From assembly GCF_004337985.1 (NCBI RefSeq), contig NC_043744.1, forward strand, positions 3,687,205 to 3,751,204: a DNA stretch of 64,000 nt, written 5' to 3'. Positions 56,841 through 64,000 of this stretch are shown in pieces. The notes beneath the pieces were generated by a model. The model did no database searches. It worked only from the letters and a program-made list of their open reading frames with translations, and was not told where the DNA came from. The stretch is from Pyricularia pennisetigena (taxonomy: Eukaryota; Ascomycota; Sordariomycetes; Magnaporthales; Pyriculariaceae). A program made the translations under genes and the position numbers. Within the stretch, counting starts at the first letter, position 1. Every line of letters begins with the position of its first letter.

Positions 56841-57947
56841 TCATACAGCTTTAGACCGAGGCTTTACACGAGCTACCACGACTGAATTGATGACATGGCC
56901 GTGTGGGTGAAGTACGAGACAGATCTCTAAATGCTCCAGTAGCCGGTCGGTAATACGCAGCTCCTGCCGTCATTTGTCAGTCAATACTGAAAAGTCACTA
57001 CGGATCTGATACCGGGGCACTTACCGGATATAAACACTTCCTCAAGCCCCAAGCGGAGCGCGTCACCAACAAGGCACCAGCATCCATCCGGCTCGCGATG
57101 CTGCAGAGTAAATCTTCCTTTTCGCTCTGGGTAGCTCCGACCAGTGCAGCCAGGCATACGACGGGAAACCCGCTCAAATCCAGTTTCTCATCATCAGCAT
57201 CCGATACAGTGAACTGCATGCCTTTCTCGACGAGACCCAAGTCTTGCGCCAATGCCTTGGAAGTAGCCACAGCGTCGGCGCTCCGATCAATATTCAAGAT
57301 TTCAATAGGGGAGCTGGACCCCCAGGGATTGGGTCCCTCCGTCAGCGCCTGCAGTAGGCAGAACGACGTCAGGGGCAAGGGCCCCGAGCCAATGTAGGCA
57401 ATCTTGGCCGGAGGTGCATGGAGGACGGTAAAGATGGCAGAAAGCTCGATTCGCACCAGCTCTTCGTAGTTACCAAAGTACGGGAAAGCTCGCAGGCGGT
57501 CCCAGGCGTCGGGCTCCCAGACGCCAGAGGAGTCGCATGCCTCCTCGCGAGAATGAATGCGCTTCGACCAGTGGTACTCGAGGTGGAACTCGGCCGTCGA
57601 GCACATCTCGCGGAGCTCCAAGAGGACGCGCCGAAGAGGCTTGGAGCCGAGGACCTGTATGGTCTTGAGTGGTCAAGGCGTTAACAGGAATAGTCTCTGT
57701 TGGATCAAGGGACATGAGCTGAGGGGCCAGCTCCACTAACCATGTTCACGACGCGCTCATCCTGACTTGACGCGCATAGGCCGACTAGGTTTGTCAAAAG
57801 CTCGTTGACCTTTGGACTCGGCTCCAAGGAATCCTGAGCCTGGAGCGCATCGTATGTGTTCAAGATCTCGGTTGCGATAGCCCGCGCCTTGTCTCGACGG
57901 GAACGTTCATCCCTAAAACTGTAGACTAAGTTACGCAGAAACGACAT
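56841..57947 (-). CDS. Fungal nicotianamine synthase-like protein
   Basis: Exons 57947-57741, 57654-57025 and 56963-56841 join in phase 0 and give 319 residues, the usual length for nicotianamine synthase. Family landmarks are VNELLTNLV near the N-terminus, AYIGSGPLPLTSFCLL (the SAM-binding motif), ILNIDRSADAV, CLAALVG and a C-terminal HPHGHVINSVVVARV. The enzyme condenses aminopropyl groups from S-adenosylmethionine into nicotianamine, a metal chelator used in iron, zinc or nickel handling. It is known in plants and some filamentous ascomycetes. The start could lie further upstream if an extra 5' exon exists. Confidence 0.9.
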
Positions 57948-58578
57948 TGCTTACGAATGCGCGTCACGACATTCATCAGGACAAGAACCAAACAGCAAAA
58001 GAAAAACAAAACAAAAGGAATCCTACACCAAGAGGTCTCGGAACGGGCCGGCATGGATCTTTTATCTCAAGATTGCACCAGGAGGGGTCATCCCGATTCC
58101 CGGGGTGTACAAGTCCCATCTGTGAATCCAGAAATCCAGGACTACTACCAATCCCGTGCCTGGGTAACTGCAGCCAGCTCATCACCAGGGATGCGCACCT
58201 TGTTGGCTAACTTTCTGCAAGCTCATACCGCAGAAATTACCAGGCACGCGCCTTTATTGGGCCATGGATCGCGGTTGTGCCGCATACGTCCACATCCGGT
58301 GAGAACAGCAGGAAAGCTGACGGAGAACAGCGGATGGAGGTGAAAAAATGAAATCGAAATATCGGTTACTAGTCGGTGTAGGCTAGTCCTAGTCTTGCTT
58401 TAGCCTAGGACAGTTGGCGGATTTGTTCATGTGGCATGGTGGGACAAACGCTTCGCTCTGACTTGCAGGTGTCACCGAGTCACGGAGGTAGGGATGTCAT
58501 GGGTCACAAGAANNNNNNNNNNNGAAAAGGAAAATCCAAATTAGATCTTGCATGAACCACAGATGACAATGACCAGAA
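57948..58578. other. Intergenic region with a sequence gap
   Basis: No gene was seen. It includes an 11-base run of N at 58513-58523, a break in the assembled sequence, so the distance to the next gene is not certain. Confidence 0.6.
58513..58523. other. Assembly gap (11 N)
   Basis: Eleven undefined bases, seen directly. Confidence 1.
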
Positions 58579-59586
58579 CTAGTTTGCGATAAACCAGTCA
58601 CATCCTGTAAAATAAGCGGCTACACTTTCGACAGTGCAGGCGACGATTGACCTCCCAAATGGGCAGGCAATATGGCACGCGTGTGTGGTGACCATGTCCA
58701 GGTCTGACAGGTCGGTGTGTTGGAGGGAAGTACTTTTGGATGCCTCACTTGTGCTGATGATCATTACGAAATTCGCAAAAGCAGGGTCGCTAGAGATGGC
58801 TGGGGCGAGAGTCAATGAGACAATGGGAACTAAAATCTCGTGAACGATGCTCAAGCTCGATATGTCAACAAGGACTATCCCCTTTAGATTGTTGACGCAG
58901 AACAATATCATCGGAATTAGCGCCCACATGGAAATGATGCGAGGAGTGCAGGCGTATAGAACGCTACGAGCCGCATCGCGTAGGAGAGGTGAGATCTGGA
59001 TAAGAGACACGGTTGCAAGTCTCGACAGTCCCCTAATCATCGGATAAATAGGGATATGGAGGATCAGGAAACAAATCGGGATAAGGAGCACGGTGAGAAC
59101 AGTGACAGCGGCCTGGATAGCAATGGTTGCCAAGGTACCGTATAAGCATGGCATAACCGGGTAGAATACCATGGTGAAGAACAGGCTGCCAGCAAAAAGA
59201 CCAGGGTAGGCCATGAAGGGAAGACGACCTTTGTCTTTTGCCGATGCAAATCGCACTCGCAACTCTTCAAATTTGTTGTGGGGGTCATTCTGCGAGTGGT
59301 GACAGTTGAGAAAATGTTCTGTGTTTGTGTTGCTTGTTGAGGACAGACTGTTCCAAGAGTGTTGCACATACCAGAGCGACAATGCCAGAAGAAGCGAAAG
59401 CCGCCGGTAATGAATCGTTAGGAGAATAAGTGAAGGGACGACGATGGAGATAGTGTATATTTGAATGGGGTGCCCGAATGGTCCTGTTGTATACCCGAGA
59501 AAGGAAGCCGGTGGGCAAAGTCCAGCGTGGGAACAAATAGCGTTTTGCGGTTGGGGGTTTCTCGTGACTGAGACGTTGACTTGCAT
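58579..59586 (-). CDS. Hypothetical multi-pass membrane protein
   Basis: A single open frame. The ATG at 59586 (MQVNVSVTRNPQPQ) is preferred over upstream ones because the upstream part runs through a T/A tract giving a Lys run. The product is about 335 residues with six or so hydrophobic helices (for example IYTISIVVPSLILLTI, GLFAGSLFFTMVFYPV and a long IAIQAAVTVLTVLLIPICFLILHI) and a Cys-containing C-terminus. No family was recognised. It could be a lineage-specific membrane protein. Confidence 0.5.
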   Translation of the reverse strand: MQVNVSVTRNPQPQNAICSHAGLCPPASFLGYTTGPFGHPIQIYTISIVVPSLILLTIHYRRLSLLLALSLWYVQHSWNSLSSTSNTNTEHFLNCHHSQNDPHNKFEELRVRFASAKDKGRLPFMAYPGLFAGSLFFTMVFYPVMPCLYGTLATIAIQAAVTVLTVLLIPICFLILHIPIYPMIRGLSRLATVSLIQISPLLRDAARSVLYACTPRIISMWALIPMILFCVNNLKGIVLVDISSLSIVHEILVPIVSLTLAPAISSDPAFANFVMIISTSEASKSTSLQHTDLSDLDMVTTHACHIACPFGRSIVACTVESVAAYFTGCDWFIAN

Positions 59587-60309
59587 TGTAAAGTTTTTTT
59601 TTTTTTTTTTCACTTTTTTGACTTTTTTTTCGAGTTTGGCTGAGTTGTCGATTGCGTAATTGGCCGCGAGTCTAGGTTTCCACGCAAAAGATAGGATTGG
59701 ACTTGATGGTAAAATGAAGATTGGGTAGATCGAAATGAGAATGCCTGGAATTACAGCAACTTGGTTGCCACGATTGTCCCTGATGCGGATTTTGTTCATC
59801 ACTTGTCTTTGTGCCATTTCACACATGCTGATTATATGAACGAGTTGAAAGGCGGCGGCATTTCTTTGAAATGATATGTTCCATTGTTCGAATAGCTCTC
59901 ATTAACAAAGCCCGACAATGGATGATGATTGGTGACAAAAGGATAGAGAAGTAAAGGAAAACAAATGCATGCCTGTCTGCTTACCCTCGCGACGATGATT
60001 GGTCTTGTCTATCCTACCCACAACCAACAGACAAGGACCCACCCCCACTTTGGAGCTTGGAAAATTTGACCCCGCCATGGAAAAGAAAAGAGTTAGTAGC
60101 AGCTACAACTGCAATGAATTGGAGTTGACTAATAGTCAACCATAACTTGATCCCCTCAAGCTCCTCGATCAATCGTTTAGGCCACTGTGCTCCGGCTGGC
60201 CCATTAAACCGTCAAGCTGTTCTCCCTACGCGCAATCCGTAGCGCATCCTCGCTCCGTTCCGTCTCTCCCTCCCGCCGCTTTCCCTTCCCGACCGCCACA
60301 TTAGCCACC
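59587..60309. other. Divergent intergenic region
   Basis: It contains a T/A-rich tract at 59597-59632. The last 70 bases before the Arc1-like start are strongly pyrimidine-rich (ctctccctcccgccgctttc), typical of the 5' leader of a well-expressed fungal gene. Confidence 0.55.
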
Positions 60310-61524
60310 ATGGCCTCCATCACCAAGCAGACCTACACTCCGGCCGAGGAAGCCGAGATCGCCCAGTGGAAGACCACGGCAGAGCGCCTCGCTCAGAGCC
60401 CCAGCGACGCCTCCATCCTCGACGCTCTCAACACCCACCTGTCGTCCCGCACCACCGTCCTCGGCGCCAAGCCCAGCTTCGCCGATGTCGAGCTGTACAA
60501 GGCCCTTGCGCCTGCCGTCAAAGCCTGGACCCCCGAGCAGCGCACCGGCAAGGAGGGAAGGCCGCACATTGTCCGCCACCTCGACTTTGTGCAGAACGCC
60601 AGCGGAGTCTTTGGGCTTGAAGTGGCCGATGCCGAGAAGGTCGCAGTAGACGCCGAGGAGGTACTCTACGTTAAGCCGCCTGTCGACGCCAAAGCCGAAA
60701 AGGAGAAGTTGAAGAAGGAGAAGGCCGCCGCTGCTGCTGCCGCCGGTGGAAACGGAGATCAAAAGACCATCGCCGACCGCACCAAAGACGCCGCCGCCAA
60801 GGCCGGCGAGAAGGTGGCTGAGGCCAAGGACAAGGTGGTGGCGGCCGTCTCCGGAGACGCTCCTCAGCAAAAGAAGAAGGAGAAGAAGGAGAAGGCGCCC
60901 AAGCAGCAGAAGGCACCCGCCGTCGCGGCGCCGCCGAGCCCTGGCCTCATTGACCTGCGCGTCGGCCACATCCTGAAGGCCATCAAGCACCCCGAGGCCG
61001 ACAGCCTGTACGTGTCGACGATCGCCATGGGCGACCCGGCCGGCACTCCGGACACGGAGGAGTACGAGGGTCAAGTGGTGCGCACCGTGTGCTCAGGACT
61101 TAATGGGCTGGTCCCACTCGAGGAGATGCAAGGCCGCAAGGTCGTCGTGGTTTGCAACCTCAAGCCGGTCAAGATGCGTGGTGTCAAGTCGTGCGCCATG
61201 GTGCTGGCCGCTTCGCCGCGCCTGAAGGAGGGCGAGGCTGATGACCACAAGGGTCCCGTTGAGCTGGTCGCCCCGCCTGCTGATGCCCCCGCCGGAGCAC
61301 GCGTCTTCTTTGACGGGTGGAAGGCCGAGCCCGAGAAGCAGCTCAACCCCAAGAAGAAGATCTGGGAGATGTTCCAGCCTGGCTTCACCACTACGGATGA
61401 TTTGGAGGTTGGGTTCGACGCAGGTGTGGTCGCTGAGTTGGGCAAACAAGGTCTGGGTAAGCTGGTTACTGAGGACGGAAAGGTTTGCACAGTCAAATCG
61501 CTCAAGGGTGCTACTGTCCGATAA
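60310..61524 (+). CDS. ARC1: Arc1/EMAPII-type tRNA-aminoacylation cofactor
   Basis: A single exon of 404 residues, starting in a good context (gccaccATGGCC). An N-terminal GST-like domain (about 1-115) in yeast Arc1 docks methionyl- and glutamyl-tRNA synthetases. A Lys/Ala-rich linker follows (about 120-215, repeated KKEKKEKAPKQQK-type stretches). The C-terminal EMAPII/tRNA-binding OB-fold includes LIDLRVGHILKAIKHPEAD, VCNLKPVKMRGVKSCAMVLAAS and the terminal domain ending KSLKGATVR. It binds tRNA and raises synthetase efficiency in the cytosol. The start, length and domain order match the family well. Confidence 0.93.
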   Translation: MASITKQTYTPAEEAEIAQWKTTAERLAQSPSDASILDALNTHLSSRTTVLGAKPSFADVELYKALAPAVKAWTPEQRTGKEGRPHIVRHLDFVQNASGVFGLEVADAEKVAVDAEEVLYVKPPVDAKAEKEKLKKEKAAAAAAAGGNGDQKTIADRTKDAAAKAGEKVAEAKDKVVAAVSGDAPQQKKKEKKEKAPKQQKAPAVAAPPSPGLIDLRVGHILKAIKHPEADSLYVSTIAMGDPAGTPDTEEYEGQVVRTVCSGLNGLVPLEEMQGRKVVVVCNLKPVKMRGVKSCAMVLAASPRLKEGEADDHKGPVELVAPPADAPAGARVFFDGWKAEPEKQLNPKKKIWEMFQPGFTTTDDLEVGFDAGVVAELGKQGLGKLVTEDGKVCTVKSLKGATVR

Positions 61525-62089
61525 ACAGCAGACATGTAAACATATTAAAAGGTATTCTCGTTGAGAAAGCAATGGCATATGTATCTATACTGACTGCCCT
61601 GTTGCAACCGATGAAAATGACAATCGTTCTTTTGGGGGCCCGAGAACCTGCCAAGCCAATTAAATGACTAGCATTATACTGAATGATATCCGTCATGGAC
61701 GTCCCCATATCTACCTACGTCACAGGCAGCTTAATTTTTCCCTATTTCTTTTTGCGCGGCCCTAGTTCGCAGCTAGATTTTGTCGGGGGCTGGCTATCCA
61801 GGTACCAAAACATCGACCTTCCTAACTAGGATAGCTTCATCCATTTGGTTCCCCGCAGTCGGGAGACGACTCCGGCCGGTCGCCCTCCGATAACGACGCA
61901 AAATAGTTTGTGTACATTATCTTGGGATGATTAGCAGTCGGGACGGGCTCCTTGTCTTCTCCACCGACTGCCTTTTACAAAACGGCTGTCTGCCCCGGAG
62001 TTGTTTTGTCCCGGCGTTCTCGTGTTTTGTCTATCCCGTTCCAGGTGCAATCCCATACTGGTAACCAGGTGACATAACCCTGGCCTGTC
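61525..62089. other. Intergenic region
   Basis: 565 bp between two genes on the same strand. No feature was recognised beyond the presumed promoter of the downstream gene. Confidence 0.5.
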
Positions 62090-63619
62090 ATGTGGCAAAC
62101 TACACTGGTTCCCAGCGCCCTTACGCTGCTCAACCTCATCCCGTTCACCTCTGCAGCCACCTTCCCGGCCCAGGTCCAGCTCAAGCGCAATGATGACAGC
62201 ACCCAGCAGGCGGTCTCCCGTCGCGGATTTCCCGTCCCGAATCCCACGGAATCCTATTGGCAATCGCCCCCTCACAGAATCGCCAACCATCGCACCACAC
62301 CAGACCTCCCAGACGCATCTACGACTCTGGATTACATCATCATCGGGTCCGGAGTGACTGGCGCTGCAACCGCTCATAAACTCCTGCTGCGAAACCCCTC
62401 GCTCTCCATCCTTATGCTCGAGGCCAGGACGGCTGCATCGGCGGCGTCAGGTCGGAACGGCGGCCATTGTCGGCCTTCGTCGTACAGTAACATCAAGACC
62501 TGGGTGAACAAGTACGGCGAAGACGAGGCCGTCAAGATGGCCAGGATGGAACAGGACTGCGTCGACGACGTGGCGCAGTTCGTCAAGGAGTACGGCGCCA
62601 ACAGTACCTTCCGCGAGGTTGAAACAGGCACCGTCTACTGGACCAAAGAGGCATTTGACACGGCCGTTGAGCAGGTCGAGTACCAGCAGCAACTCGAGGC
62701 CAGGAGGCCCAACGACGTGCCCAACAACAAGCGCACGGTTTACAAGGGCGAGGAGGCGCGAAAGTACTGGGGCTGGTCGGAAATCCTGGGCGCCATCACC
62801 TTCAAAGCCGCCACGCAGAACCCATACCTCACCGTGTGCCATATACTCGAAGTCGGGTTGGAGAAGGGCCTAAACTTGCAGACCAACACCACGGCGCTGT
62901 CGCTCGAGCAGATCCCCGCCGGTGCAGACGGCGAGGCGAGGTGGCGCGTCGTAACCGACAGGGGCACCGTGAAGGCTGCCAAGGTGGTGCTGGCGACCAA
63001 CGCATACACCAACGCCCTGCATGCGGGGTTCGCCAAGACCAACTTCCTCCTCCCGACGCGCAGCCAGGTCTCGGCGGTGCACCCGGAGGCGTGGGACGCG
63101 TCGAACCCCGTTTTCCACCGCAGCACGACGTACCCGGACCTGCACAGCGGCAACAACTACATCGTGGTGCGGGCAGCGGGCGACCCAGGCGAGGGCGACG
63201 TCATCTACGGCGGGTCGCGGCAGGTCGCGGGCCCGCTTCAGGAGAACAACGTGACGGACGACTCGGTCGTGCACGATTTTGTCAAGTCGAACCTGCAGCG
63301 CGTGGGACGCGTCGCCTACGGCCACAAGAACTGGGGCGAGACGACGCGCTTGGTGAAGGACTGGTCGGGAATCACGTGCGACACGCCCGATGGGCTGCCG
63401 CTCGTCGGAGCAGTGCCCGAGGAGGAAGGCCTCTGGGCTTCCGTCTGCATGAACGGGCACGGCATGGCCTGGGCATACCGGAGCGCCGAGGCTCTGGTGC
63501 AGATGATGGAGAGCGGCGTCGGGGAGCAGGGGGCGCCCGAGTGGTTCCCTAAGGAGGCGTTCAGGGCTAGCAGAGCGTGGGAGCTGCCTGGATGGGAGCC
63601 CAATTGGCCCCGGGACTAG
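62090..63619 (+). CDS. Secreted FAD-dependent oxidoreductase (DAO family)
   Basis: A single exon of 509 residues. The N-terminus is a signal peptide (cleavage expected near SAA, residue 21-23). The Rossmann motif IIIGSGVTGAATAHK (about 83-97) and ASGRNGGHC bind FAD. The C-terminal DGLPLVGAVPEEEGLW and GHGMAWAYRSAEAL complete the DAO fold. Substrates of DAO enzymes are amines, amino acids or sugars-derived amines, and oxidation yields H2O2. The specific substrate is not visible. Several N-glycosylation sites agree with secretion. No introns were seen. Confidence 0.88.
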   Translation: MWQTTLVPSALTLLNLIPFTSAATFPAQVQLKRNDDSTQQAVSRRGFPVPNPTESYWQSPPHRIANHRTTPDLPDASTTLDYIIIGSGVTGAATAHKLLLRNPSLSILMLEARTAASAASGRNGGHCRPSSYSNIKTWVNKYGEDEAVKMARMEQDCVDDVAQFVKEYGANSTFREVETGTVYWTKEAFDTAVEQVEYQQQLEARRPNDVPNNKRTVYKGEEARKYWGWSEILGAITFKAATQNPYLTVCHILEVGLEKGLNLQTNTTALSLEQIPAGADGEARWRVVTDRGTVKAAKVVLATNAYTNALHAGFAKTNFLLPTRSQVSAVHPEAWDASNPVFHRSTTYPDLHSGNNYIVVRAAGDPGEGDVIYGGSRQVAGPLQENNVTDDSVVHDFVKSNLQRVGRVAYGHKNWGETTRLVKDWSGITCDTPDGLPLVGAVPEEEGLWASVCMNGHGMAWAYRSAEALVQMMESGVGEQGAPEWFPKEAFRASRAWELPGWEPNWPRD

Positions 63620-64000
63620 ATTAGAGCAGGGGGGTTACTGTAGTGCTACGCTCACTGAAAAACGACAAAGTTTTACGATACATTGCTGTCACTCATCTGT
63701 CTTGAGGCTTGGCATCTGGTTTCATGCCAGGAACGTTGCATCAAGCCTATCGGCAGGCTATTAAGCTCGTAATGCAAAACATCTGGCACGTAGTACGAGC
63801 AAGCCACCGCAGTCGTGATACGGAGTAAGTTCACAAAAACTTACATGGTTGGGGGCCGATTGCACAAGACGTGGAAGTCTAGACCTGAAGCTAGCGAAAA
63901 TGTCTGCTCAATTCAGACAAGGAGCGAACTGGCCACGGCCTGTCCCGACGAAGGAGAAGAAAAACCAAAGAAGGAAAAGAAGAAGAGGAAGTTGAAAAAA
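63620..64000. other. Intergenic region at window end
   Basis: No gene was recognised. The last 60 bases are purine-rich. Confidence 0.5.

Noticed and set aside
1..64000. CRISPR arrays, bacterial operons or prophage
   Set aside because: None were seen. Gene structure and repeats are those of a fungal nuclear genome.

Overview
The window comes from a filamentous ascomycete nuclear genome. Genes are split by short GT-AG introns of about 50-130 bp, many secreted enzymes are typical of plant-associated fungi, and one retrotransposon has been mutated in the C-to-T/G-to-A pattern of repeat-induced point mutation (RIP). The gene content best fits a Sordariomycete, and I suspect Magnaporthales: a copper radical alcohol oxidase/peroxidase pair, a Pth11-like receptor and a small two-cysteine secreted protein. 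That placement is inference, because no search was possible.

Layout. (1) 0.3-10.5 kb holds ordinary genes: an AFG1-type mitochondrial ATPase, a DUF1295 membrane reductase, a secreted M28 aminopeptidase, a phospholipase D-family protein with a lesion in its second catalytic half, and an Ecm33-like surface protein. (2) 11,001-19,718 is an 8.7-kb Ty1/copia element with 166-bp LTRs and a CATGT target duplication. It is heavily RIP-mutated and is interrupted by a 593-bp unmutated insertion flanked by an 8-bp duplication. (3) 20.5-32.7 kb is a second gene block: a tRNA-Ser-like gene, a secreted S41 peptidase, a head-to-head peroxidase and WSC-copper radical oxidase, and a CYP505 self-sufficient fatty-acid hydroxylase. 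(4) 32.8-56.8 kb is gene-poor. It has two inverted tRNA-Ser-like genes around an AT-rich core, a candidate MAX-fold-like effector, three orphan small proteins, an isolated GC-rich alpha/beta hydrolase and a Pth11-like receptor. (5) 56.8-63.6 kb returns to conserved genes: a fungal nicotianamine synthase, an orphan multi-pass membrane protein, the Arc1/EMAPII aminoacylation cofactor and a secreted FAD-dependent oxidoreductase.

How genes may work together. The copper radical oxidase would make H2O2 while oxidising primary alcohols, and the adjacent peroxidase would use it. Both are secreted and share one 841-bp divergent promoter. The next gene is a CYP505 subterminal fatty-acid hydroxylase, so an aliphatic-oxidation neighbourhood is possible, but that extension is speculative. 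Most intron boundaries given here were placed by eye from splice consensus, frame and family continuity.
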